A program made the translations under genes and the position numbers. A DNA stretch of 64,000 bases from Pseudoneurospora amorphoporcata. Lineage: Eukaryota > Ascomycota > Sordariomycetes > Sordariales > Sordariaceae. The stretch covers positions 124,001-188,000 of the forward strand of contig MU859087.1 of assembly GCA_033297205.1 (NCBI GenBank), written 5' to 3'. Within the stretch, counting starts at the first letter, position 1; the number at the start of each line of letters is the position of its first letter. The notes below the pieces were generated by a model that searched no databases, was not told the DNA's origin, and saw only the letters and a program-made list of their open reading frames with translations. Of this stretch, positions 22,546 to 34,162 are shown piece after piece.

Positions 22546-24184
22546 GTTGTCGATCTATGGAATTTGTGTGCGTGTGTGTGTGACGAGAGGTGATTTTATG
22601 GGTTGAAAATTTGGGCGCACAACAGTCGACAGTCTACAATGCAACGGGTTTCTTGACGGTTGTCTGACACACTCGTCGTTCGTTCGTTCGTTCGCTGGGC
22701 GCGCGGGAAAGGATCGAGATTGGTGGTCGATCTTCCAGTATTTGACTACAGTCTGGTGAATATGGCTGAGACAAGATGCCCAAGCCCACTAGTCGTTTCC
22801 GTTTGCGACTTTAGGTATGCTTGAAGGAAAAGAGGGGTGGAAATGGAGGGAGGTGAGGTCGGTGGATTTTGGTTGCGGGATGCACGGAGTTAAAAAAGCA
22901 TACGGAAAAGACGGGGAGGCTTGGTTTGTTGCTTCCGAGGCGCAGCGGTGGTCGCGTGGCAATCTGCAGTTACGTAGCTGCTAGTGAGTTATGCACAAGC
23001 ACCGGCTCATGCAGGGGGATGATTGCATTGCACTAACGGATGGATATCTCCATCCTCGCCCAACGACGGTAAGGTAACGGAACCCTTCTCGAACCACATC
23101 AACATCCACGTCCCGCTATAACACCCATATCACACATCGAGTTGGCCGAATTCATTGTCAGTGAAATGAGACATGGCTTGAAACAGCAGGAGAAGTGTCC
23201 TCTTGCTGGCCAAGCCAGAAAAGGGGCATATCAAGTGGAAATTAGATAGCGATTTGTTAAAGCGTTGCCAAGTCCGGCAATTCGAGGGGGTGGGATTCGC
23301 GATATCTTAGTGGACCATTGCATTCTTCGACATGTTCCACCACTTCCTATGTCTTTAGCCGTGAAAATGTATCATTTTTTGCCAAGGCGTTCTTTGACCA
23401 ATCGGTTGGCGTTATTTTTATCCACTGATACTTCTTGGCCACGCAGACACCTGGGTTTGGTTGGTTTTTGCGCGCGTTTGGCGAATCTTTGGAAGGCCAC
23501 CAAGTACTGCAGGTAGAGGGTAGTCTTGCCAAAAAATGATACATTTTCCCGGCTAAGGGGATAAAGTTCTTCGGGTTCCAGCATTCGTTCACGTATCATA
23601 ATGATTGGCACTTCACTCAAATCGATCGTTGGGCCATCAAACCGTTTGTGTATCATCGGTTGGTTATCGTTTTCTCCAAGCATGAAAGGCTTACGTGGAA
23701 AGCTGCGCCACTGCGGTTTCGGCTTGCTTGCTCCCTTGAGGACTCACATTCCGTGCCGCTGTTCGTTGGCTATGCTATGCGTGTTGTTCAAGAGAAAAAG
23801 GACAGTAGTACACATGGGCTTTTGTGAATAGGTATACGACTTTCTGTCGGTGTGAATGATTGGCGACAGGATCATTTCATCCGACTCCCTTAATAGAGGC
23901 TAGGATGAGCTGGTACAAAATAATGGCGTTAAAGGAAATCTTTTGCGCCTGCGATTGCACTATTCCTGTTCGGCTCTTCCCGCCTCTGAGATGTCCTTTT
24001 GCTGCGAGTGTAGAGAGTACACTACTAACAAGCTGCAACGTTAAGTACCGCTCCGGGTATAGGGAATCCACTGGATCTCGGCACCACCTCACCGGAGGTC
24101 AACAACAAATCACCTCAGCAGAGCGATATCAACAACCCTCTTCACCATTCCTCACAACAGCAAGGGAAGGGGGCACACCTCAAA
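22546..24184. other. Intergenic between divergent CYSTM and RIB7 genes
   Basis: Upstream of both genes. It includes a GT run (about 22566-22580), a TTCG tandem repeat (about 22677-22694) and a TA-flanked inverted-repeat element (23358-23553). No coding frame is supported. Confidence 0.5.
23358..23553. mobile_element. MITE-like element with 29-bp terminal inverted repeats
   Basis: Left arm 23358-23386 (GCCGTGAAAATGTATCATTT onward) and right arm 23525-23553 are inverse copies with two mismatches in 29. TA dinucleotides flank both ends. The 196-bp length and lack of coding sequence fit a non-autonomous Tc1/mariner-type MITE. No second copy was noticed in the window. Confidence 0.6.
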
Positions 24185-25066
24185 ATGGCTTTCACCGTCC
24201 AGCCAGCAGAGCCCCAAGGGACACCACCCACCGATGGCCTCCTTCACTTCCCCGCCTCCTCAGCCCTCAAACTCGAACCGCACCTTCCACCAGTTGCCAG
24301 CACCGACACCACCACTAGACCAGACAAACCCTTCGTAACCCTCACCTTCGCCACATCCCTCGACTCCTCCCTCTCCTTGGCCCCGGGGGTACGCACCACC
24401 CTTTCCGGGCCCCAATCCAAAGCCATGACACATTATCTCCGCTCCCGGCACGCCGCCATCTTAGTAGGTGTCGGAACAGCCGTAGCTGATGATCCGGGGC
24501 TTAACTGCAAGATTATCTCTCCTTTCGTGCCAGAGGGAGTTAGGGAGCAGCATCCCCATCAGCCTCGGCCGATTATTCTGGATCCTTCTGCAAGATGGGA
24601 AGTTAATGCGGAGAGTAAAGTGATTCAGCTTGCTAGACTCGGACAGGGGTTGGGGCCTCTTGTTTTTGTTGCGAAGGAGGTGAGGAGTGTGCCGGACGAG
24701 AGGAGGGCGGTTGTGGAGGGGGTTGGGGGGAAATTTGTGCGTGTCAAGAGCGTTGAGGGTGAGGAATTCACCTGGACAGACGTGTTGTGGACGATCAAGG
24801 AGGAAGGGTTGGATAGTGTGATGATTGAGGGGGGAGGAAGTGTGATTAACTCGTTGCTCTCACTGGAGCAAGGGGGAGAGCAAGAGTTGGTAGACTCGGT
24901 GATTGTCACGATTGCACCGACGTGGTTGGGGGCTGGAGGTGTGCTGGTATGTCCGCCGAGGGCGGTAGGGAAGGATGGGCAGCCGGTGCCGCCGGTGAGA
25001 CTTAGGGACGTGTCGTGGCATCCGTTGGGGGAGGATGTTGTGTTGTGTGGTAAGATTCTGAGGTAG
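24185..25066 (+). CDS. RIB7: 2,5-diamino-6-ribosylamino-4(3H)-pyrimidinone 5'-phosphate reductase
   Basis: Single exon, 293 residues, typical for fungal Rib7. This enzyme uses NADPH to reduce the ribosyl side chain to ribityl in the second step of fungal riboflavin synthesis, acting in the cytosol. The RibD C-terminal-type reductase fold is recognisable by PFVTLTFATSLDSSLSL near residue 49, the nucleotide-site region HAAILVGVGTAVADDPGLN (about 94-112), RPIILDPSARW, and the VMIEGGGSVINSLL motif (about 213-226). The C-terminus LGEDVVLCGKILR is also usual for the family. The start is the first ATG after a purine-rich leader. Nothing odd seen. Confidence 0.92.
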   Translation: MAFTVQPAEPQGTPPTDGLLHFPASSALKLEPHLPPVASTDTTTRPDKPFVTLTFATSLDSSLSLAPGVRTTLSGPQSKAMTHYLRSRHAAILVGVGTAVADDPGLNCKIISPFVPEGVREQHPHQPRPIILDPSARWEVNAESKVIQLARLGQGLGPLVFVAKEVRSVPDERRAVVEGVGGKFVRVKSVEGEEFTWTDVLWTIKEEGLDSVMIEGGGSVINSLLSLEQGGEQELVDSVIVTIAPTWLGAGGVLVCPPRAVGKDGQPVPPVRLRDVSWHPLGEDVVLCGKILR

Positions 25067-25399
25067 ACTTTGAGGGGTGGAATATGAAGCCACAATAATT
25101 CAAATCATGAGAGTGCACAATATGTATCATTTTTATTGATTCACTGAATCACCTCCCCGAACAGCTTGCTCTTTCTCATATCAGGTGGGCATTCAGACTT
25201 GCAACTGATTTTTTTTGACCATCCATATTAGTATATATTTGACGATAGCCAAGTGAATTCGATGGCGACCCAAGACACGATTACAAACAGTATTAACCTG
25301 CCCGGCATTCATCCGAGGCACCAAATCCATTCTTTCCTGCTCACCGCTTCCGCCCAAGCTCCAATGCGCCAGTACTCATTCCTATCACGCTTCAGATGT
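25067..25399. other. Short intergenic region between convergent RIB7 and SEC1
   Basis: About 330 bases of shared 3' flank, AT-rich near 25200-25240. No gene. Confidence 0.6.
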
Positions 25400-27776
25400 T
25401 CAGGATGACTTCTTCAATCCAAACAGATTTCTCTTCTTCTTTTCCTTCACAGGCTTCTCTGGCTTCCCAGCAGGTGGAGCCGGAGGCCTTGCGCCGCTGA
25501 CACCAGCATGCGGATGAGCCGCGCCACTGTTGATGGTCATGGCACCCATTGCCTGTGTTGGAGGGTGTACTGAGCCAGCTGCGGGAGGAGCGGCCGGCCG
25601 CTGCATGGGTTGCGGTGGAGGCTTCGGCTTAGCATAAAAGTGCTCAGGGACCTTGGGTTGAGGTCGATCCATGGGCAGGCCAAGTGTCCTCCTATCCATC
25701 GAAAGGTCCTCCAGTTGTCTTAGGTATAGTTGTGGTGTGAGCATGTGACTTGACACAAGATAGATGTCGCGGTTTCGCTTCTCCGCTTCTTCATAGCAGA
25801 TCCGCGCCTCTGAGTAGGTCGCACCACCGGCCATGAATACGATAACCCTTTGTCGATTTTCAACCTGTCGACGATTAGCTGATGCCCATCTCGGGGCTGC
25901 CGAGCGGAGAGACTGTCCAGTTGCCATAGCAGTGTCGGCCGCTCCACCGTCGGCTGGAGGGCGTGTAAAGGGGAAAGTTGCTGGGTCGAGAACGTTGTTG
26001 AAGAGATCCTCAAGCATGTGTTTAACAGCCGGCTCGAATCGAGAGAGAAAGTTGTCTTCGTCCCCGGGGTTCTTTACTTGGGTTCGCGGGAAAAGCGGAG
26101 GATGCGGTTTCCGTTCCTCCTTCAGCTTTCGCGTAGGCCGGGCACCCAGTCGCTGGAGGTTGGTGATTTTAACCTTTTCATTGGGCTGCAAGGCCGCATG
26201 GCTAAGCAGCCTGTCGATGTCCTCGGTGATAACTCCGTCGCGGTATAGCACGTAGATGATAATTAGTCGTAGCCGTTCCACCCAAGTAATAGCTTCATCA
26301 TCCAAAAGCCGGACCATCTGTTCCAGGATGTTTTTGGGCTTCTTATAATCCTCGTCAAGACCGGTAGCCAAAGTCTGCTCCACTGAAGCGACGTCGGGCA
26401 ACTTGCGACGCTGGAAGATGTTCATCGAGTCCTGCGCCATGGTAAGGTGAAGCGAATAGGCCTCCTTCATTTCCTGAAACTGCGGCAGGCCAGCTAACAT
26501 GTCCCTGATCGCATTCAAACTAGTCGTATCCTGGGTTTGGTTTGTGAAGTTGGGGTTCTGCTTGATGAAGTTTTGGAAGTCGCTCATGAGTTTTTCGATC
26601 GTGTCCTTCATGTGCCGATGCCGATTCTCAACCCACACCTTATCTTTGTCAGACAACTCCATATCCTTCTCCTCGGCCTCGGGCGTGCCCTCGTTGACAG
26701 TCATATGGAAGGTCACCTTGTCGCCTTCCTTAATAGGGAGGAGGTCGTGCGCCATGGCCTGGTACGTGAACTCGTGCACTAATGGCGCCATCAAGTCCAT
26801 CGACCTGTCTGCAATCAGTAGATATCCCTGTGGCCGTGTCGTTTGTGGCGGGAAGTCGCCCTTGAACTGTTTGTAAGCGTCAAGCTCGTCTTGTACGAGC
26901 GAGGCAAGGCGACCGCATAATGCGCTCGCACGATATTCGTTGTTCCCGGGCGCGAAGAATCTGATCTTTGGATACTCGCCCAGTGTTATGCACACAGCGG
27001 CAATCTGTGATATCTTTAGTCCACCGCACAATAAAGAGCCAGGGGCGGACTGGAACTGGATATGCCATACCTTTTGAGCAAGAGCGTCCAGATGCGGCAT
27101 TGCAACGGCCTCACAGCTCGGGTTATACAGAATGGGGAAGCTATAAGGGTCCTTGAAAGACACCAGATGTGACTCGCGAGGGAAGAAGTCGATCAATAGC
27201 GGTCGCGAATCTACGCGGGTGTTGGTTAGCCAATACCCCTTGACGTTGTCCAGACCTAGGCATGGTACCTATTTTCTGAGGAGCAGCAGCCAGTCGTGCC
27301 TTCAGTTCCCTCCCAAGAATGCCTGTCCATAGCACGGCGGAGTTGCGGTAGCGGCCCTTTGCCAAATCAAGGACCAGGCACTCGACAATATGCGGACGGG
27401 GTGACAAGATGTAGATAGCATCCATGCCCGAATTCTCGTCTCTCGGCTCCTCGATTTGTTGGATATTGGCGATATTAACATCGAGAATGTCATCTTCTTT
27501 GACCGAGTTGTCGATGATCTTTTTGGAGACGTCGTCGACTATTAGGATCCTCCACTATAGTCCACGGTTGCATCAGTATGGGATCCTGTCGATGGCGATG
27601 GAAGGACGGTAGGGGGTTGGCTCACGTCGCGCTGGACAACTTGTTTGATGGCATTGATGATAGCTGCACGGTAGAAATATCAGCAGCTGCTCTCTACCTA
27701 TGCTAGAGCTCGCGCACCACGGGAACTGTCGCATACCATCATGATGCTCCTTTACTATGGAGGCTGCTTGGTCCAT
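25400..27776 (-). CDS. SEC1: Sec1/Munc18 (SM) protein, exocytic
   Basis: Minus strand, five exons: 27776-27737, 27663-27626, 27554-27269, 27210-27071, 27004-25400. Introns are 73, 71, 58 and 66 nt. The fourth is in frame and stop-free, so it hides inside the long frame; removing it joins LAQK to IAAVCITLGEYPKI, the usual SM sequence. Protein 702 residues (yeast Sec1 724). Recognisable SM stretches: VDDVSKKIIDNSVKEDDI, MDAIYILSPRPHIVECL, IDFFPRESHLVSFKDP, TRPQGYLLIADRSMDL, LVHEFTYQAMAHDLLPI and VIVFMAGGATYSEARICYE. SM proteins clasp the syntaxin/SNARE bundle and are needed for fusion of secretory vesicles at the plasma membrane. The C-terminal 110 residues are Pro-rich, ending in a Lys-rich tail. 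The two tiny first exons rest on splice consensus and homology. Confidence 0.9.
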
Positions 27777-29831
27777 GACCGCTGAGGGGAGTTCGAATGT
27801 TCTGATTAGGGCAGAGCCGGCTCTTGCCTTTGTTTTGCAATCGGAAACCCTCGGAGGGTTGAGGAGCAAAAGGTATTGAGCGTGATTGTCGGAATTGCAG
27901 TGCGCAGATGCAAGACCATCCAGATGCGACGACTCGACGAGGGGATGGCGATGCGCGGCGACGGCGGTCTGTGACAAGGTGAGGCTGTTGCTGTTGTTGT
28001 TGTTGTTGTTGGCTGTTCTTTGGTTGCTAGGTAGCTTGCAAAGGACGGATCCGGAGACAGGGAGAGCAAGCGGGACGGAAGAAGGTCAGAATGTATGATG
28101 TGATTTTATTTCGTATTAATTTCGTTTGTATGGGGGAGAGGTGCTCATCTTTCCCCAGCAGGCCGCGAGGTTCGAAACAGCCGACACGGTTCCAGGTTGA
28201 AGGAGGTCCGTCTCGCGGTGTAGCATTGCGGGTCAGGTACCTCCATAACTGGCGGGGACATTGTCATCGGTGCAGGGGTCTGACGCTTCTGTGCGCTACC
28301 GTAGCGGCTTCTTTGGCAAAACATGGCAGACTCCCGTCGAGAGGGTCTTTGTCCACCTTCAGGTTCTCCCTGTTACATAGGTACCTAAGAATCCAGCGAC
28401 ACGCCGATACTTCCACCGTCACCGTGATGATATTGCGCCGAGTTGCATGCCGCCACACACGACGAGAAGAGTGGTAAAGGTTAACCATGAGTCCATGACG
28501 AAAGCCTCAAGATGACGCCGGATACAGTAAAAGGTACTTAAGGTACTACCTCGAGAGTAGGTACCTACTCATAGGGACCGAGGGCCGCCACACATGGCTT
28601 TCAAGAGATAGGTATCCTGAAGCTGCCTCCGACGTCCCAGTGCCAGACCGACGACCGCTTGAACAACACAACGCACACAAGGCCCGGCACACTCCGACGG
28701 GGAGCAAGCTCCAGCTTTCCATGCCCTGAGCGGCGGGCGGGGCTCTGCCCCACCGGCTCCCCATGTGTGGGGTTTTCGGCGTTGGTCCCACTTCGGCGCC
28801 GGCCCGGTCCATATCCACATCACGGGGGTTAGGGTTGATCCCATTAGTGAATCTGCTACATAGTCTACCCCCTCTACGAAACTAGGTCGAGGTCAAACTC
28901 AAGAGACGAGTTGGGTCGAACCAACGAAGCCTGTCAATTCCTGGACAAGTCGAACGGCTCAAGCACCTTCATGGTGTTTCAGCATTCATCACGTCTCAAA
29001 AGGCGCCTGTTACAGATAGCGGCTCGGTAGATGGCTCCAAGCGGGAGCTGTTGTTGTTGACCGCAGGATCGTAAACGCAGCTTCCTAACCCCCATTCCCT
29101 GATAAGCCTCATGCTCAAGGAGCACCAGTCCGAGACACTCGGGGCCCTAATACTCACTAGTTGGGTGTGCATAGAGGCGTGACGAATCTTGGCCCATCAA
29201 GAAAGATAGTTACCATGCACGGGTGATGTGTCTCCCCTTTGTACTATTTACAGAAGTGTTGGACGAAGATGGTAGCTTCAGGCAGACAAGCAAGATGTCG
29301 TCCTTACGATTTACTCCGCGAACCTGAAGTCTAATAGTCCCGTATGTTCAGGATCACGGGGATTGGCGAAGATGGCCACCCCGGGCGTGTCACTCCCATA
29401 TCAACCGCTGTTTAATAGCCCCGTGTGGACAGCATGTTCAGTACATGCTATAAAGAGATGCCCTCCACTGAATACACAACTGGATAGTCAAGTTCCCCCC
29501 AGCTATCTACCTCTAGGTTGACTCGAAGGTTACCGGGACAACGGTTCCCAAGAACCCTCGAGGTGACTAGGGATTTTTACCCGCTATCAGGTTGTGAAAT
29601 ACTTGGCAGAATGGGATGACAACCATGTTCACCCAGAAGTCCATTCACTCAGAAACTGAGAAGCCCTTGGACCGTATTTAATGTTGCAGTCAACTTCCTC
29701 CGCCTCTCCTCTGCTCACCTTACCCTTTCCTCCTCTTCAACCAACCCCAGAAATCATGCCGACGGATTTGTCACCTCTCTATACTCCGATAAATTCCTGA
29801 TCCAACCCTTGTCTTCATCATTAACCACAAG
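27777..29831. other. Intergenic between divergent SEC1 and the NCS1 pseudogene
   Basis: About 2 kb, with a TTG trinucleotide run at about 27985-28012 and GGTACCTA-type words around 28380-28570. No coding frame is supported. The last 130 bases (pyrimidine-rich, then CATCATTAACCACAAG) look like a promoter and leader for the gene at 29832. Confidence 0.5.
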
Positions 29832-31620
29832 ATGTCTACCAACCTTCCAACCGGGGTCTCTCTTCACGATGTCGAGCGCACAGCTGGCAAAGAGGAACAC
29901 GGACGACACGACGATCAAGCACAGACAACGACAGCGACTCGAGGTTTCCGTTCCTCTTCTTGGCACAAGTTCCTAAGGAACAAAGACGCTCAAGTCAACA
30001 ACATCCCTTTCAAGGAGAATCCAAAGTGGTACCAGAATTTCATCGTCGTCGGAGTCGAGGAGAACGGGATCCAGCCGGTTCCGATTGAGGGGAGGACTTC
30101 GACGCAGTACAACCAGTTGTTTACTGTTTTCTTTACTTGTTTATTGAGTTTACTTCCGTAAGTCATTCTCCTATCCTTCAGTCGACGAGATGCAAAACCT
30201 AGCATACCTGATTAATTGCTAACTCGACATGTTTTGGCTCGACAGAGTCCCAACCGGCATGCTAGCCACTCTTTCGTTTGGCTTGAGTCTCAGAGACGCC
30301 TCACTGGTTATCATCTTCTTTGCGCTGATTACGGTGCCTCCCACCTGCCTTCATGGGGATTGGAGGAATGGAGACAGGCATGAGGCAGTTTGTGCAAGCT
30401 CGGTATTCCTTTGGGTGAGTTCTTCGTTCACCAGACATTTCCCCTCCTCCTGTACTATACATCTCCTAATACTTCGCTTCGCTCTACCTAGTCATCATTC
30501 CCCTCCTCCTCAACGCCGCTACCATAATCGGCTTCTCCCTCATGTCCGCCATCGCCGGCGGCCAAACTCTCGCAGCCCTCAACCCTTCCCACGTGAGCGT
30601 CAACGTAGGCATCGTCATGAGCTGCCTCGTCGCCTTCGGCGCCTCCCTCCTCGGCTTCAACTTCGTCCACTTCTGGCAGCGATGGACTTGGATTCCCAAC
30701 CTTGTGGCTCTCGTTATCGCCGTCGGCTGCGGCGGCCGCTACCTCCATCTACAAACCCAACTCGCAGCACCGGCCACTCCTACACAGATCCTCAACCTCG
30801 GAAGCCTCGTCGCGGGATACTTTTTGACGTTTGGTGGGACGGTGGGTGATTATTCCATCTACCAAAACCCGAACCCAAACCCATTTCGAACTGGCCCGTT
30901 TAGCGCCAGAGCCCGCATTTTTAGCTACATCTACTTCGGCCTCTTCCTGCCCTCTGTCCCGCTTCTGATTTTGGGAGCCGCTATCGGCGGCGCCGTCCCT
31001 CAAGTCCCTGCATGGCAAGCGGCTTACGCTTCAACGGGCATCGGTGGCGTGATGATGGAGATGCTTGCTCCCGCGGCAGGGTTTGGCAAAGTGGTGCTGG
31101 TGGTGCTTGCGCTTAGCGTGATTGGGAACATTGCCATTTCCATGTACAGCATCTCGTTGAATTTGGAGATGCTGGTTCCGGGGTTTGTGCGCGTTCGATG
31201 TGTGCGCGGACTTCGGTTTGTGTTCATCTTGGTGACTATGGCGGTCATGATCCCGTTGGCCGTTCAGGCGGCGAAGGAGTGGGAGACCACTTTGGCCAAT
31301 TTTCTGAGTATTATCGGGTATTGGGCTAGTTGCTTTAATGCTGTTTTAACATTGGAGTTGGTCGTGTTCAGAAGGATGGATTATATCACGTTTGATCATG
31401 GTATTTGGAACGTGGGGAGGAAGTTGCCGCTTGGGTTGGCGGCTATTGGTGCCTCGGTTCTGAGTTGGGCATTGGTGGTCCGGGAATGGCGCAGTCGTGG
31501 TATGTTGGTCCGATTGCGAAGAGAACTGGAGATATCGGGTTTGAGGCGGCTTTTGTGGTGACGGGATTGTTGTACCTGCCATCGAGGTGGCTGGAAATCA
31601 AGATCCGTGGAGGGCTATGA
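29832..31620 (+). pseudogene. NCS1-family nucleobase (purine-cytosine) permease, apparently inactivated
   Basis: Exon 1 (29832-30157) joins cleanly over an 88-nt intron to 30246, giving IPFKENPKWYQNF...YNQLFTVFFTCLL then VPTGMLATLSFGLSLRDASL, typical of the FCY2/NCS1 family that imports cytosine or purines with protons. The frame then fails in three places. Near 30340 the coding sense jumps to another frame (AFMGIGGMETGMRQFVQARYSFG), as if four bases were gained. The next intron (donor GTGAGT at 30415) has no AG acceptor that leads in frame to YLVIIPLLLNAATIIGF. Near 31482 the frame shifts again (SWALVV then PGMAQSWYVGP), as if one base were lost. The remaining transporter sequence is well preserved to a natural end at 31620, so inactivation looks recent. 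Sequencing error could explain one lesion, less easily all three. Confidence 0.78.
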
Positions 31621-31842
31621 CGGATGAAGTGTAAATGACTGAGTCGCGCCGGTGGTAGACAGCGAATACAGGGTGCTCAGGGTAAAAAATGAAATAAAAA
31701 ATAATGGAAAATAGAGGTGTATTGACCATGGCCATTAGGCAGGATATCATGAAATCAGACATGTTGGACAGTCATATAGCTCAAGTCGAAGATGTAAATC
31801 GGGTTTCTATGGAGCTGATATGCTTCCTGCTATCGACAGGTA

Positions 31843-34162
31843 TTAACATCTTTCAAACACCCTGTACAGGCCCTTGAGATTTGCCACCTCTAGAATGCCC
31901 GTCTGCATCAGCGACTTGGTAGCCACGAGCCTCGACTTGAAAGCTGGAAAAAGAACATGTTCCAATGCCCAACGAACATGATCTCTGCGAGAAACTGTTT
32001 CGGCGTCCACATCCTTGTCAACACCTTGCGTAGCCGCAGGATCATCAGTACCAATAGTAGCTGGCAATCTCTCAGGGACATAGAACATGGCCAGCTCCTT
32101 GAGGAATCCCTCGAAACACGCCTTCTCTTCCGACCAGTTTACACGCGGTCCGAGCTCTAAGAGGAAGCGCGGTAACTTTGCCATGGACGGTGTGTAGCCT
32201 TTGACCAGCAGTGGGATGCTCAGCAGCTCGCCGGCCGGAGAAATTTCAAAGGAGAAGTACTCGAGCAGCATTTCCCGCCGTTCAATTAACTGATCTGCCA
32301 CCAACTCGACGATTTCAGAGACGTCCATTTCATCATCCCCGCCTTCTCCAGATGCATCTGCTGTTGCCGTTCTCTCAAATTCGGCGGCCATGTTGAGCAG
32401 TTCTCGAACATCCAGTGGCGGATCAAAGCGCATGGTACCAAAGTTTCCGAAGTCCGTCAACCCCAGTTGGTAGAAGTATTCATAGCAAACCCGTCCATAA
32501 TCAACCAGATACAACCTGACACCACCCTGGATGGCGGCGAGACGACGACGCTCATCTACAATACCGACAAAGGTGTGATTGGCAAAGATCTCGGTCAGTT
32601 CGTGGTGCATCTCTTCGCGGACTTCGGCGCGCAGTTCGCGTACACTGATCAACCGACAAGCAGTAGCTTCACGGTCCACTGTCTCGTAATTGATCATCTC
32701 AACGTCCTTGCTTGTACCAGTAATGGCTGTTTTGACGCCAGAGGTGGACAAAAGTCCATCTCCTCCTACCCCTGCTCCCGTCGTTGATGCCGGCGGCAAC
32801 ATGCTGGTTATCTTGCGCATGTTGGTGTCAGTCCGCACCAGACTGGACTCATTGCGTGCTGGGGCCTTTCGGGCTCCTGAAGCTGCACCGCTGGTCTTGG
32901 ATGGGGTGCTTAAAGATGCTTGTTGATCTAAGGCCGACCATGTACCGCCAGGGAGAAGGGTTTGGGTAAGAAAGGTTCGGCTAGTGTCGACAGCAGCCAA
33001 CTTTGATCGGATGTGCTCGCAGATGGCCTGGATGATCTCATGTTCGTTTAGGAAGTTCACTTCGCGTTTCGTAGGGTGAACATTAACATCAACCCGGTCA
33101 GGGGCAATTTCTAGGCTGAGGTAAACAAATGGGTGGCCGTTCTTGGGAAGAAAGGTTGCATATGTTTGCTCAACTGCCTTTCGAATGTTGGAAGACTCAA
33201 CGCATCTGTGGTTGATGAAGAGCAGCAGGGTTGTCTTTTTGAGATTGTAGTTCGCATTAGTGGCCAAGCCCTTTGCTTTAAAACCCCAGCGGTCATCGGA
33301 TGTCGAGTATTCAATGAGTTCATTGGCAACGCTCCCTCCGTATATCTGCCGGATTCTGTTGGTGCTCGAAGCATTGGCTTGGATGGCAATGCTTGTCGAT
33401 GACTCGCCATGCTTTTTACACGAGAAAGCGACGTGCGAACAATGTACAGCATAGCGACCAACCATGTCGATGATCTTGTTATACTCGTCGGAGGTAGATC
33501 GAAAGGCGCGTCGTCGGATTGGAATGTTATAGAACAGGTCCTCAACGGTAATTTGCGTGCCTTGTCGACCAGCGACGGGCTTTGGGTCAGGGGACTGACC
33601 GGGTTTTGCTGGGACCAGTTTTCCACTCCCATAATGAGCACGCCAGGCGCAGTTGGATTCCTGAGTCTTGGTGGTAACGGTCAGGTGTGCAATGTGGCTT
33701 ATGCTGGCGAGAGCCTCACCGCGGAAGCCGTAGGTTGAGATAGACTGAAGATCCTCAAACTTGTGCAACTTTGACGTGGTAAAGCGCTCACATAGAATGG
33801 GCAAATCTTGCTTGTCAATTCCGCAGCCATTGTCCGTGATCTGGAGGAGTTTGAGGCCACCATCCTTGACCACGATCTCCAACGAAGTAGAGCCGGCATC
33901 CACGGCATTCTCCATCAATTCTTTGAGAGCATGCACAGGAGCAACGATGATCTCGCCAGCGGCAATCTTGTTGACAACGTCTGGGTCGAGGGCCTACAAG
34001 AACTTGTCAGTCATCTCATTACCTGGAGATATGGGGAACGGGGTTATTTACCCTGATTCGACGTGGGGCATGGCCGCTGTCATCGCCGAGAACGCTGGCC
34101 TTGCGTTTTTCACCCCTGGGACCGTCAATGGCCATCGCATCAGCCATTGAATCGGCCATCAT
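31843..34162 (-). CDS. MLH1: DNA mismatch repair protein Mlh1 (MutL homologue)
   Basis: Minus strand, exons 34162-34052 and 33993-31843 around a 58-nt phase-0 intron; 753 residues (yeast Mlh1 769). The GHKL ATPase motifs are clear: ELMENAVDAGST, TDNGCGI and STYGFRGEALASI, followed by the transducer region with VDVNVHPTKREV. A Ser/Thr-rich linker (about 370-450) leads to the C-terminal dimerisation domain. The protein ends in FERC, the Mlh1 C-terminus that completes the endonuclease site of its partner Pms1. Mlh1-Pms1 acts in the nucleus after MutS proteins find a mismatch, and Mlh1-Mlh3 acts in meiotic crossing over. Two adjacent in-frame ATGs (34162, 34159) and others soon after make the exact start uncertain by a few residues. 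Family coverage is otherwise complete. Confidence 0.95.

Noticed and set aside
30229..30849. Plus-strand frame of 206 codons in the permease
   Set aside because: It follows the frame created by the 4-base shift; the composition (Arg/Pro/His-rich) is that of a shifted frame, not a gene.
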